Assembly (NCBI GenBank): GCA_016200895.1 | Contig: JACQDX010000002.1 | Coordinates: 1 to 37,522 of the forward strand | Source of the DNA: Burkholderiales bacterium | GTDB lineage: Bacteria; Pseudomonadota; Gammaproteobacteria; Burkholderiales; Burkholderiaceae_D | Length of the DNA stretch: 37,522 nt | Direction of reading: 5' to 3' | Part shown: piece by piece, positions 25,573-34,112 of the stretch | Layout of the letters: each line of letters begins with the position of its first letter | Position numbering within the stretch: position 1 is the first letter of the stretch | Translations under genes and position numbers: made by a program | The notes under the pieces: generated by a model | What the model was told of the DNA's origin: nothing | The model's database searches: none | The model's input: only the letters and a program-made list of their open reading frames with translations

Positions 25573-26667
25573 ATGGCATTAATCCCTACCACTATACTCA
25601 CCGGTTTTCTGGGTGCTGGCAAAACTACCTTGCTGAACCGTATCCTGCAAGAAGATCATGGCTATAAAATTGCCGTCATCGAAAATGAATTTGGCCAGGA
25701 AAACGTCGACAATGAGATCCTGGTGCAAGACAGTAATGAGCAAATCGTGGAAATGAATAATGGCTGCGTCTGCTGCACGGTGCGCGGTGACCTGATCGTC
25801 GCGCTGAGCAAGCTGATACAGCAAAAGAATGAAGGCAAGCTGAGCTTTGACCGCGTCATCATAGAAACCACCGGTCTGGCCAATCCCGGCCCGGTGGCGC
25901 AGACTTTTTTTGTCGATGAAGAAGTCGGTACTTATTACATGCTCGATGCGGTTGTCACGGTAGTGGATGCCCGCCATGGCATGCAACAACTCGATGAACA
26001 TGAAGAGGCACAGCGCCAGGTGGGTTTTGCCGACAAAATCCTCTTGTCGAAAACCGATCTCGTCGATGCAGAAACAGCGAAGACATTGCGTGCCCGTCTG
26101 ACGCGCATGAATCCGCGTGCACCCATCACTGCCGTCGACTTTGGCAAGATCGCCATCAGCGAAGTGCTGGATCTGAAAGGCTTCAACCTGAATGCCAAGC
26201 TGGATCTCGACCCCGACTTCCTGCGTGCGGAAGAAGCAGAGCACGAACATGATCATGAGCACGAGACTTGCGCTGAAGATTGCACCCATGAACATCACCA
26301 TCATAAAGAACATGGCGAGCACGGTGACCATCCCCCTCATGTACATAACCACCACCATGCCCATCATTCCGACGACATTGCAGCCTTTGTCTTCAAAAGC
26401 ACACGCCCCTTCAATACCGGGCAGCTCGATGAATTCCTCGGCGGCCTGGTGCAAGTCTTTGGCCCGCGCATGTTGCGCTATAAAGGGGTATTGCTGATGG
26501 AAGGGGCCGACCGCAAGGTGATCTTCCAGGGCGTGCATCAAATCATGGGAACTGATATCGGTGCCAAGTGGGGAGAAAATGAGTTGCGCGAAAGCAAGAT
26601 GGTATTTATTGGCAAAAATCTACCTAAAGACATATTTATTGAAGGTTTGGAGCATTGTTTGGTATAA
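25573..26667 (+). CDS. COG0523 (CobW/ZagA-type) GTPase, putative zinc metallochaperone
   Basis: A 364-residue G3E GTPase. Walker A is GFLGAGKTT (11-19), the switch region has 'ENEFGQENVDNEIL', the metal-binding CxCC is GCVCC (64-68), the base-specificity motif is SKTD (149-152), and 'ETTGLANPGP' marks Walker B/motif III. Between the GTPase and C-terminal CobW_C domain (about 275-364) lies a 50-residue segment very rich in His, Asp and Glu (about 225-272) that also has two Cys. Such segments mark COG0523 members that hand zinc to client enzymes under zinc shortage. The gene follows the Fur/Zur-type regulator by 24 bp. Cobalamin or nitrile hydratase partners are not present nearby, which favours zinc. 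Confidence 0.93.
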   Translation: MALIPTTILTGFLGAGKTTLLNRILQEDHGYKIAVIENEFGQENVDNEILVQDSNEQIVEMNNGCVCCTVRGDLIVALSKLIQQKNEGKLSFDRVIIETTGLANPGPVAQTFFVDEEVGTYYMLDAVVTVVDARHGMQQLDEHEEAQRQVGFADKILLSKTDLVDAETAKTLRARLTRMNPRAPITAVDFGKIAISEVLDLKGFNLNAKLDLDPDFLRAEEAEHEHDHEHETCAEDCTHEHHHHKEHGEHGDHPPHVHNHHHAHHSDDIAAFVFKSTRPFNTGQLDEFLGGLVQVFGPRMLRYKGVLLMEGADRKVIFQGVHQIMGTDIGAKWGENELRESKMVFIGKNLPKDIFIEGLEHCLV

Positions 26668-26822
26668 ACTAGCGGGCTATTGAAGTCAGACGTTGTCTGT
26701 CGTGCAAGTGGCATTCATGCAAATGTCATTTACTTTATCAATAAGGGGAGGATAATTGTCTGGGACAAATGTTGTTTCAGATTTGTTCTATGTATTAACC
26801 CGTCGTATCGAAAGTTAGCGAA

Positions 26823-27278
26823 GTGGCAACTAAATCACCTAAATCGACTGCTACAGTCAGCGCACCTGAAGCTCTGCTCACAGAGGAAGAAATCCTCAAG
26901 ATGGGCGAGAAGGACTATATGAACGCTGCACAACTGGCATTTTTCAAGGCCCGTTTGCAGCAGCTTGAGAAGGATTTATTGAAGAACGCCGACGAAACCA
27001 CCGAGCATCTTCGTGAAACCGTATTAGTACCAGACCCGGCAGACCGTGCCACGATAGAGGAAGAACATGCGCTGGAATTGCGCACCCGCGATCGTGAACG
27101 CAAATTGCTGAAAAAAGTACAGCAATCCATCAATAGTATTGATGAAGGCGATTACGGCTGGTGCGAAGAAACCGGTGAACCAATTGGTGTACCACGCCTG
27201 CTGGCGCGTCCTACAGCGACCCTGTCACTGGAAGCACAGCAAAGACGTGAAATGAAGCAAAAGCTGTACGGTGACTGA
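26823..27278 (+). CDS. dksA: RNA polymerase-binding factor DksA, cysteine-poor form
   Basis: A 151-residue factor that binds the RNA polymerase secondary channel and works with ppGpp. The coiled-coil tip DPADRA keeps the two acidic residues (Asp71, Asp74) and Ala76. The C-terminal finger is 'YGWCEETGEPIGVPRLLARPTATLSLEAQ'; only Cys114 of the four zinc cysteines remains (Thr117, Ser135 and Ala138 replace the others). It probably folds without zinc. Start GTG 26823 gives the usual N-terminus; no strong ribosome site precedes it. It has its own 155-bp leader after the GTPase gene, in which I see no clear promoter, and a strong terminator downstream. Confidence 0.95.
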   Translation: MATKSPKSTATVSAPEALLTEEEILKMGEKDYMNAAQLAFFKARLQQLEKDLLKNADETTEHLRETVLVPDPADRATIEEEHALELRTRDRERKLLKKVQQSINSIDEGDYGWCEETGEPIGVPRLLARPTATLSLEAQQRREMKQKLYGD

Positions 27279-27333
27279 GTATTAGTCTTTATTGGCTTCT
27301 CATTAGCCAGTATTTATAGCGCTTCTGATTTGC

Positions 27334-27365
27334 AAAAGCGTGCGGTGGCAACTGCGCGCTTTTTT
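27334..27365 (+). terminator. Rho-independent terminator of dksA
   Basis: A 13-bp stem (two G-T pairs) closes a GGCA loop: AAAAGCGTGCGGT at 27334-27346 pairs with the segment ending CGCGCTTTT, followed by further T. It lies 55 bp after the dksA stop. Confidence 0.88.
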
Positions 27366-27371
27366 ATTGAA

Positions 27372-27417
27372 ATTGAATGCAACCATGTTGCAATCAATTG
27401 AACTTTTATTGGATAAT
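27372..27417 (+). promoter_or_regulatory. Palindromic candidate operator overlapping a promoter, before the small exported protein/receptor genes
   Basis: TGCAACCATGTTGCA (27378-27392) is a perfect palindrome with a 3-bp centre. Outside it, one unpaired base and then ATTGA/TCAAT extend it to 27372-27398. TTGCAA (27388-27393) and GATAAT (27412-27417), 18 bp apart, form a plausible sigma-70 promoter, so bound repressor would block it. The core resembles the palindrome at 24953-24967. The remainder of the 27279-27548 gap shows only the dksA terminator. Confidence 0.55.
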
Positions 27418-27548
27418 TCTTTCCAAGCCATGTAGCTGGAAGATGTCTGGCTGTCATAATGGCAATGTACTGTCAGTTTTTTGCTACATATTTGCAAGTA
27501 TTTTTTGACCTGAATTTGACCCGGTTCAACTGAAAATTTAATCTCAAG

Positions 27549-27941
27549 ATGTTACGCCCCTCCCAGATCAACATGGAAAACAGCAAACGATGGTTGCTGT
27601 GTGTCCTGTTGCCTGCGCTGTTATTTACACAGTGGCTGGGGCTGGCGCATCGTATCTCGCATGCGGGTGGGACTGCTAACCAGATATCTTCCAATGTTGT
27701 GCAGCAAACTGCGCAATGGGGTTCTTTCTTGTTCGGTAATCAGGATGAAGGTAGTAATACCCTGCATTCCTGTGCCTTATATGATGCCGTCAGTGCTGCT
27801 GAATTTTTGCAGCATGTGCCAGACGCCATTGAACTGCTGGCGGGCCAGGCTGTCATCAGCCTGAGCCAGGCGATACTGAGCTGGCACGCTCTGCTGCAAG
27901 TCCCCTTTTCTTCCCGCGCCCCACCGTCCCTGTTTGCCTGA
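27549..27941 (+). CDS. Small exported protein preceding the TonB receptor, unknown function
   Basis: A 130-residue protein (or 122 from the in-frame ATG at 27573). Residues about 13-30 are a hydrophobic export signal ('WLLCVLLPALLFTQWLGLAHRISHA'). The mature part is short, with a conserved-looking 'HSCALYDAVSAAEFL' and a C-terminal hydrophobic segment ending 'SSRAPPSLFA'. Its His and Cys residues could bind a metal, and it precedes a ZnuD-like receptor by 120 bp with no terminator between. The arrangement resembles the small DUF2946-like proteins encoded next to metal-uptake receptors; I cannot confirm the family. The choice of start is uncertain. Confidence 0.7.
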   Translation: MLRPSQINMENSKRWLLCVLLPALLFTQWLGLAHRISHAGGTANQISSNVVQQTAQWGSFLFGNQDEGSNTLHSCALYDAVSAAEFLQHVPDAIELLAGQAVISLSQAILSWHALLQVPFSSRAPPSLFA

Positions 27942-28061
27942 TCAACCCAGAACAACCTGACTGGTGTTTCTGGCTATCCGATTTTTCAGATGCCGCTTTT
28001 CGTCTGAGAGGTCGCCGTTCTTTGCTCTACATAACGCAAGCTCACGCAAACAGGAAATAAC

Positions 28062-30089
28062 ATGGTTTTTCAACGCACTCTGATCACCAGCGCGGTGCTG
28101 GTACTTTTGACGCCTATTACTCAAGCGCAAGCTCAAAGTAGTTCTTCTAGTGACTCCGCAAGCGGTACGATCAATACCGTTACCGTCACCTCTAATCCCA
28201 TCAGCTCTGATGAGAACATGCAAGTACTTACTTCGGCCAAGATATTGTCAGGGCCGGAACTCAGGGCCAAGGTAGGCACTTCACTTGGCGATACCCTAGG
28301 GAGTGAGCTGGGAGTATCTGCATCCGGTTTTGGTGCTGGTGCATCGCGCCCCATTATCCGTGGACTGGAAGGCCCGCGCGTCAAGATCCTGCAAAATGGC
28401 ATGGGTGTAGCTGACGTATCCAGTCTGTCGAATGATCATGCCGTCGCCAGTGAAAGTGCGACTGCACAACAGATAGAAGTCTTGCGCGGCCCAGCGGCTT
28501 TGTTGTACGGCAGTGGTGCCATTGGTGGTCTGGTGAATGTTATCGACAACCGCATACCTACTATCCTGAACAAGAAAATGACGGGTGAAGGCGAAGTACG
28601 CCTGGGTAGCGTCAACCAGGAAAAGAGCCTGTCATTCTCGCTGGACGGCTCCAGCGGCGTGATCGGTTTGCATGCAGACGGTGCCAGCCGCGAAACTGGT
28701 AACTATAAAATACCCGGCAATATTTCTTTGAGTGACCCAACCTCAGTCAGTGGCCGCGTGCCATCCAGCTTTACCCGCGAATCCTCGCTGGCCTTGGGTG
28801 CTTCGGTTATACAGTCCTGGGGTTATGTCGGTGTTGCAGTACAAACACTGAATGACCACTATGGCATACCAACGGCAGAACGTTCTTTCATCGATTTGAA
28901 GCAGAACCGCCTCGATATTGATGGTTTGCTCAATTCGCCATTGTATGGTTTTGATACGCTGAAATACAAATTCAGCGCCACTGACTACAAACACACAGAA
29001 AAAGCCGAAGATGGCACGCCCGTCACCGACTTCAAGAACCAGATGCTGGAAAGCCGCATCCTGTTGTCCCATCCTTCCTGGGCGGGCTGGCAAGGTAGCT
29101 GGGGTTTGCAGACTGAGCAAGTGAAATTCTCTGCCTTGTCGGCTGCTACTGGCCGCGCCGATACGGTACCAAGCACCAAGTCCAATTCGGTTGCGCTGTT
29201 CTTTGTCGAGCAAAAGCAAATTGCCGATGTCATGGCCAGCACAGGCATGCGCTTTGAAAATGTGAAACGCACGCCAGATGCCAGCACTGGCTTGAAAGCG
29301 CGTGAATTTAATTTATTCTCTGCCTCTGTCGGTGGACTGTGGCAATTCGACAAATCTTATGGCGCAGGCCTGAGTCTTTCATGGGCACAACGCGCGCCTG
29401 CGACAGAAGAATTGTATTCAGCCGGGCCACATGAATCGACTGCCACTTTTGACATCGGCAATGCCGATATGAAGAAGGAAGCATCGCGTAACCTGGAATT
29501 CAGCGTACAAAAGACGCATGGCTTGTTGCGCTGGAAAGTCAACGCCTTTTTGAACAAGGTGAATAATTACATCTACGGCCATACCAATGGCATCAAGGTC
29601 GATGAGGCAGGTATTCCTGACACAAATGCAGAATTCACTTTGCGCAACTGGTCGCAGGCATCTGCCACCATACGTGGCAGTGAGGCTGAGATCAGTTACA
29701 ACCAGCTGGGTGAAGGCTGGTCTGGCCGTGCCTTTGCTGATTACTCACGTGGCAGCCTCGATAATCAAGGTAGCCTGCCATTGCAACCGGCGACACGTAC
29801 TGGTTTTGACATTGCTTACCGCACTGGTGCCTGGCGTGCTGGTGTGGATGTATTGCATGCCTTGCGTCAGGACAGACTTGCGAGTTTTGAAGGTTTTGTT
29901 ACACCTGCTTATACCAAGGTCGACACCAGCCTGACTTATACTCATCCTTACCAGGATATGCAGCTGACCTGGTTCCTGATGGCGAAGAATTTGCTGAATC
30001 AGGATATCCGTCTTTCTACTTCAGTTTTGAAAGAAACGCTTCCTCAGCCTGGCAGAAATGTGATGGCAGGACTACGTGTCAGCTTTTAA
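28062..30089 (+). CDS. TonB-dependent outer-membrane receptor, ZnuD-like
   Basis: A 675-residue receptor. Signal peptide is 1-24 (AQA-QS). A possible TonB box is INTVTVTS (37-44). The plug domain has 'GVSASGFGAGASRPIIRGLEGPRVKILQNGMGVADVSSLSNDHAVASES', summarised here by its key stretch RPIIRGLEGPRV, and 'IEVLRGPAALLYGSGAIGGLVNVID', the standard plug signature. The beta-barrel ends with the terminal Phe (LRVSF). The plug pattern resembles ZnuD, the zinc/heme receptor, rather than siderophore receptors, and the neighbours (Fur/Zur-type regulator, COG0523 GTPase) support zinc. An AGGA ribosome site precedes the ATG by 7 nt. Confidence 0.92.
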   Translation: MVFQRTLITSAVLVLLTPITQAQAQSSSSSDSASGTINTVTVTSNPISSDENMQVLTSAKILSGPELRAKVGTSLGDTLGSELGVSASGFGAGASRPIIRGLEGPRVKILQNGMGVADVSSLSNDHAVASESATAQQIEVLRGPAALLYGSGAIGGLVNVIDNRIPTILNKKMTGEGEVRLGSVNQEKSLSFSLDGSSGVIGLHADGASRETGNYKIPGNISLSDPTSVSGRVPSSFTRESSLALGASVIQSWGYVGVAVQTLNDHYGIPTAERSFIDLKQNRLDIDGLLNSPLYGFDTLKYKFSATDYKHTEKAEDGTPVTDFKNQMLESRILLSHPSWAGWQGSWGLQTEQVKFSALSAATGRADTVPSTKSNSVALFFVEQKQIADVMASTGMRFENVKRTPDASTGLKAREFNLFSASVGGLWQFDKSYGAGLSLSWAQRAPATEELYSAGPHESTATFDIGNADMKKEASRNLEFSVQKTHGLLRWKVNAFLNKVNNYIYGHTNGIKVDEAGIPDTNAEFTLRNWSQASATIRGSEAEISYNQLGEGWSGRAFADYSRGSLDNQGSLPLQPATRTGFDIAYRTGAWRAGVDVLHALRQDRLASFEGFVTPAYTKVDTSLTYTHPYQDMQLTWFLMAKNLLNQDIRLSTSVLKETLPQPGRNVMAGLRVSF

Positions 30090-30172
30090 TGTTAAAAAAT
30101 CAGCTAAGAATTGCAAGAAAAATGTAAGCAGATGTAATTGACGTTTAGGTTATTAATTCATAAGCTGTTGGT

Positions 30173-30223
30173 ATGGGAGGCGGCATCCGCCCCCATTTCC
30201 TGCAAAAAAGCTGCTTTTTTGCA
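30173..30223 (+). terminator. Two tandem hairpins after the TonB receptor gene
   Basis: First, ATGGG-A-GGCGG pairs with CCGCCCCCAT (30173-30196, one bulged A). Second, TGCAAAAAAGC pairs with GCTTTTTTGCA around one base (30201-30223). The pair lies in a 296-bp gap and probably ends receptor transcription. The rest of the gap (30224-30385) shows nothing else I can name. Confidence 0.65.
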
Positions 30224-30385
30224 AGGTTTTCACCGATCTTGCCTGGCAATTAAAAGAACATTTCAAGAAAAACTCAGTTGAGTAGTTGAGCCCAGTCAAC
30301 CATTGGAACGGAAATCAGAATATACTAAGCACTCGTCAAATTCGCTACCGGGTGGTCAGCGCTTCTATTTTTATTTGGGAATAAA

Positions 30386-31777
30386 GTGGGGATTTTTTCT
30401 CTTTTCGGTAAAAAAGGTGTCAAGCAAGAAGATCGCTCCACCGAGAAATCTTCTTCGAGAAAGACGCGCTCCAAGAATGGTAATACCGTCATTGGCGGTT
30501 TCCAGGACAGTGAGGTTTTTAGCAATTCGATTATTGCTCAGCGTCATATCGCCCGCGCTACCGAGAGAAAAATTGACGCCATAGAATTTGAAATGTCGCG
30601 TGACATCGTCAAGACCCGTCCACCGACCATCACCAAAACCGATCTGGGTGCTCCCACCGAACCGCTGGAAAGAAAAGCGCCGCCGGTAGAGTTCCAGACC
30701 ACATTGCCGATGATGATGCCGACAGATTATCTGTTGGGGCAAAATTCGGAAATGTCGGCATCTGCTCTCGCCTATAGTGAAACCGTCCCTGTACTGGAAG
30801 AAGCAGCCATCCTGTTTGCCAGTGGCCAGAATGAAGTTGCCGAGCAAATGCTGGCTTCTGCCGTGCATAACCACGAGCTTGGTGGTGCCACCGAAATTGG
30901 CTGGCAAATGCTGTTTGACCTGTACCGCATCACGAATGACCAAAACAAGTTTGAAAGCCTGTCGCTCGATTACGCCAATAAATTTGAAACCTCGCCACCA
31001 CTGTGGCCAGAAAACCAGATCGGCAACGACAATGATGCTGAGGTTCAGGGTGATACGACGGTGGCGAATGTCAGCTTCCCGGCCAAGCTCGATAGCGGCA
31101 CCATTAAGTCAATGGAAAAATTGCAGATAGCTGCAGGCAAGAGTAAAAGCCTGCGCCTGGATTTTTCCCGCGTCAAGGAAGTAGACGCCATAGGTTGTGG
31201 CTTGTTACTGCGCGCCCTCAAGGGCCTGAAAAAATCCGGCCATGACTTGTTACTGGTGGGTGCCAAAGACCTGGCGGATAAAATCCGCAGTATCTTGTTG
31301 GTAGGCCGTCGCGATGAAACTGAAGCGCCATGGCTGTTGTTGCTGGAAATCCTGCAATTACTGCATTTTGAGCAAGCCTTCGAAGAAGTCAGTATGGATT
31401 ACTGTATTACTTTCGAAGTGTCGCCGCCCTCATTTGAAGCACCAAAGAACAATGTCACCAGCGCCATGCCTGAAGCCCCGGCGCAGGAAGAAGCTTCTGA
31501 CCGCTATATGATGCCAAAAGTGGTCGAAGGTAAGACAGAATTCCTGATTTCAAATATTGCCATGCAGGCAGAACAGCATAATCCGCTGATCCTTGATTGC
31601 ACTCGTCTGGAACGTGTGGAATTTGGTGCCTCTGCGCAATTGCTGAACGGCCTGGCACCTATCGCCAGCAAAGCCGGTATGAATATACGCTTTGAAGGCG
31701 TCAATTATCTGGTCATGATGCTTTTCAATGCCATGGGCTTGAAAAACATCGCCAGCATCATCCCCCGCAAGCACTAA
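30386..31777 (+). CDS. Two-STAS-domain protein upstream of hslVU
   Basis: A 463-residue soluble protein starting at GTG 30386, with GGGA 5 nt upstream. Residues about 1-110 are basic and probably unstructured. A helical part (about 125-195, 'AAILFASGQNEVAEQMLASAVHNHE...WQMLFDLYRITND') looks like a TPR-type pair. Two STAS-like domains follow: about 225-335 ('LRLDFSRVKEVDAIGCGLLLRALKGLKKSGHDLLLVG') and about 375-463 ('LILDCTRLERVEFGASAQLLNGLAPIASKAG'). The function is unknown; proteins of this kind occur before hslV in other Burkholderiales. The position suggests only coordinate inheritance, since hslVU has its own heat-shock promoter. Confidence 0.85.
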   Translation: MGIFSLFGKKGVKQEDRSTEKSSSRKTRSKNGNTVIGGFQDSEVFSNSIIAQRHIARATERKIDAIEFEMSRDIVKTRPPTITKTDLGAPTEPLERKAPPVEFQTTLPMMMPTDYLLGQNSEMSASALAYSETVPVLEEAAILFASGQNEVAEQMLASAVHNHELGGATEIGWQMLFDLYRITNDQNKFESLSLDYANKFETSPPLWPENQIGNDNDAEVQGDTTVANVSFPAKLDSGTIKSMEKLQIAAGKSKSLRLDFSRVKEVDAIGCGLLLRALKGLKKSGHDLLLVGAKDLADKIRSILLVGRRDETEAPWLLLLEILQLLHFEQAFEEVSMDYCITFEVSPPSFEAPKNNVTSAMPEAPAQEEASDRYMMPKVVEGKTEFLISNIAMQAEQHNPLILDCTRLERVEFGASAQLLNGLAPIASKAGMNIRFEGVNYLVMMLFNAMGLKNIASIIPRKH

Positions 31778-31841
31778 ACTGTATCGAGGTGGGCAATTTG
31801 CCCGCCGTCATGGTGACAAATTTGCACCCGGTTTGTTCACG

Positions 31842-31869
31842 CTTGCAATTCGGAAAAAACACCCCATTT
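31842..31869 (+). promoter_or_regulatory. Sigma-32 (RpoH) heat-shock promoter of hslVU
   Basis: CTTGCAA (31842-31848), a 13-bp spacer and CCCCATTT (31862-31869) match the sigma-32 consensus CTTGAAA-N11-15-CCCCATNT with one mismatch. It is 95 bp before the hslV ATG, as expected for a heat-shock protease operon. Confidence 0.85.
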
Positions 31870-31963
31870 TCTACAAAACAGGCAATTTGGCCTGCTTTCA
31901 CTGCCCGCTGCTAGCCTTTGGCCTGATCAGTGAGCAGGAATGGCAATATTCTTTGAGGTTTAT

Positions 31964-32500
31964 ATGGAACAATTTCACGGCACCACCATTTTGACGGTGC
32001 GACGCGGTAATCTGGTTGCCCTGGGCGGCGACGGTCAGGTGACACTGGGCAATATCGTCATGAAGGGCACAGCCCGCAAGGTACGCAAGCTGTATCACAA
32101 CAAGGTGCTGGCAGGCTTTGCTGGTGGTACGGCAGACGCCTTTACACTGATAGAACGTTTTGAATCCAAGCTGGAAAAGCACCAGGGCCATTTGATGCGC
32201 GCCTCCGTGGAGTTGGCTAAAGACTGGCGTACTGACCGCATGCTGCGCCGCCTGGAAGCCATGCTGCTGGTGGCTGACAAGGATACGACACTGGTGATTA
32301 CCGGTAATGGCGATGTGCTGGAACCTAATCAGGGCATAGGCGCGATAGGCTCCGGCGGCACGTTCGCCCAGTCCGCTGCGATTGCCCTGTTTGAAAATAC
32401 GGATTTGTCACCAATAGAGATCGTCAAGAAATCACTGACTATTGCTGGTGAGTTGTGCATTTATACCAACTTGTCGCACACCATAGAAACACTGGAATAG
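31964..32500 (+). CDS. hslV: ATP-dependent protease subunit HslV (ClpQ)
   Basis: A 178-residue N-terminal-threonine peptidase, the core of the HslUV proteasome-like complex. The start at 31964 has GAGG 5 nt upstream; an earlier in-frame ATG (31940) would add 8 residues. The catalytic threonine is in '[10 protein letters not shown]', exposed after removal of a short MEQFHG propeptide as in other betaproteobacteria. Other family features are '[22 protein letters not shown]', '[12 protein letters not shown]' and the C-terminal 'GELCIYTN'. It lies 13 bp before hslU in one operon behind the heat-shock promoter. Confidence 0.98.
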   Translation: MEQFHGTTILTVRRGNLVALGGDGQVTLGNIVMKGTARKVRKLYHNKVLAGFAGGTADAFTLIERFESKLEKHQGHLMRASVELAKDWRTDRMLRRLEAMLLVADKDTTLVITGNGDVLEPNQGIGAIGSGGTFAQSAAIALFENTDLSPIEIVKKSLTIAGELCIYTNLSHTIETLE

Positions 32501-32513
32501 ATTGGAATACGCA

Positions 32514-33851
32514 ATGAACATGACCCCGCAAGAGATCGTCTCTGAACTCGATAAACATGTAGTTGGCCAGTCCAAGGCCAAGCGCGCCGTTGCCATCGCC
32601 CTGCGCAATCGCTGGCGCCGTCAGCAGGTGGAAGAACCGCTGCGCCATGAAATCACCCCAAAAAATATCCTGATGATAGGCCCAACTGGCGTCGGTAAAA
32701 CCGAGATCGCCCGTCGCCTGGCCAAGCTGGCAGATGCGCCCTTTATCAAAATTGAAGCGACCAAGTTCACTGAAGTTGGCTATGTAGGCCGTGATGTGGA
32801 TACCATCATCCGCGACCTGGTCGATATCGGCATCAAGCAAACCCGCGAAGCCGCCACCCGCAAAGTGCGCGCCCGCGCCGAAGATGCGGCAGAAGACCGC
32901 ATACTCGACATCCTGTTGCCACCAGCGCGCGACTTTGGCTTTCATCCAAATGAAACCGAAGCTGCACCGGCTGACAATACCACCCGCCAGACTTTCCGCA
33001 AGCGTCTGCGTGAAGGTGCACTGGATGACAAGGAAGTTGAAATCGAAGTGGCCGAAGGCGTGACTCATATGGAAATCATGGCACCGCCGGGCATGGAAGA
33101 AATGACCGAGCAGATCAAGACCATGTTCTCTGGTATGGGCAATGGTCGCAAGAAGTCACGCAAGTTGAAAATCAAGGAAGCGATGAAACACTTGATAGAA
33201 GAAGAAGCGGGCAAACTCGTCAATGAAGAAGAATTGAAGCAAGATGCGATACGCAATGTAGAGCAAAACGGTATTGTCTTCCTCGACGAAATCGACAAGA
33301 TCGCTTCACGTTCAGAAACTGGTGGCGCGGAAGTTTCACGCGCTGGCGTGCAGCGCGACTTGCTGCCATTGGTAGAAGGTACGACTGTCAATACCAAGTA
33401 CGGCATGGTCAAGACTGACCATATCCTGTTCATTGCGTCCGGCGCCTTCCACCTGGCCAAGCCGTCTGACCTGATACCTGAGCTGCAAGGCCGCTTCCCT
33501 ATCCGCGTGGAACTGGAATCTTTGTCCATTGCTGATTTTGAACGTATTTTGACAGGTACCGATTCCTGCCTGACGCGCCAATACCAGGCTTTGCTGGCAA
33601 CTGAAGAAGTGCAGATAGACTTCACCCCAGAGGGTGTGGAGAGACTGGCTGGTATCGCTTATTCAGTCAACGAAACGACAGAAAATATCGGTGCCCGCCG
33701 CTTATACACAGTCATGGAAAAGCTGCTGGAAGAGATTTCTTTCAATGCTCACCAGAATACCGGCAAGACTGTCACCATTGATGCCGCCTACGTCAACGAA
33801 CGTCTGGAAGCCCTGTCGGTGAATGAAGATCTTTCACGCTACGTGCTGTAA
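32514..33851 (+). CDS. hslU: HslUV ATPase subunit HslU (ClpY)
   Basis: A 445-residue AAA+ unfoldase that feeds substrates to HslV. It begins '[36 protein letters not shown]' (given by its first residues [11 protein letters not shown]), has Walker A GPTGVGKT (about 56-63), pore loop 'GYVGRDVD', an inserted I-domain (about 110-240), Walker B '[10 protein letters not shown]', and the sensor-2 '[17 protein letters not shown]'. The C-terminus 'LSRYVL' is the tail that docks into HslV. ATG 32514 has GGAA 6 nt upstream. It is second in the hslVU operon. Confidence 0.98.
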   Translation: MNMTPQEIVSELDKHVVGQSKAKRAVAIALRNRWRRQQVEEPLRHEITPKNILMIGPTGVGKTEIARRLAKLADAPFIKIEATKFTEVGYVGRDVDTIIRDLVDIGIKQTREAATRKVRARAEDAAEDRILDILLPPARDFGFHPNETEAAPADNTTRQTFRKRLREGALDDKEVEIEVAEGVTHMEIMAPPGMEEMTEQIKTMFSGMGNGRKKSRKLKIKEAMKHLIEEEAGKLVNEEELKQDAIRNVEQNGIVFLDEIDKIASRSETGGAEVSRAGVQRDLLPLVEGTTVNTKYGMVKTDHILFIASGAFHLAKPSDLIPELQGRFPIRVELESLSIADFERILTGTDSCLTRQYQALLATEEVQIDFTPEGVERLAGIAYSVNETTENIGARRLYTVMEKLLEEISFNAHQNTGKTVTIDAAYVNERLEALSVNEDLSRYVL

Positions 33852-33889
33852 TTTTAATCTTAGTTTTAATTTGTAATCCGGGGCTCAAC

Positions 33890-34057
33890 ATGGCTAACAA
33901 GGCGCTGGCAACACGACAACGCATGCAGTTCCGCGTTGAGCCGTCACAAGCTCCGGTAAAAGGCAGGGGTAGTCAGACAAAGAAAGTCTTGCCTGACTAT
34001 CTCAGCAAGAATAGAAATACCAAGCCGTCATCCCTCCCCCCTGCCTGTTACTGTTAA
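33890..34057 (+). CDS. Possible small basic protein, 55 residues
   Basis: A short frame between hslU and the methionine sulfoxide reductase gene begins MANKALATRQRMQFRVEPSQ and ends CYC. It is rich in Lys, Arg, Ser and Pro, has no hydrophobic segment, and is preceded by GGGG 6 nt before the ATG. It follows hslU by 38 bp on the same strand. I do not recognise it; it could be a small regulator, or an untranslated remnant. Confidence 0.4.
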   Translation: MANKALATRQRMQFRVEPSQAPVKGRGSQTKKVLPDYLSKNRNTKPSSLPPACYC

Positions 34058-34112
34058 TGCCAAAAGCACAGACAAGCAGGAAAAGAATTAATCCCATCAG
34101 GAGCACACCCTC

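Noticed and set aside
25579..26541. 320-codon open frame antisense to the COG0523 GTPase gene
   Set aside because: It mirrors the His-rich segment as Met/Val-rich sequence and has no family features; the GTPase on the plus strand is unmistakable.
26680..26922. 80-codon frame overlapping the dksA start
   Set aside because: It conflicts with the clear dksA frame and has no motif or ribosome site.
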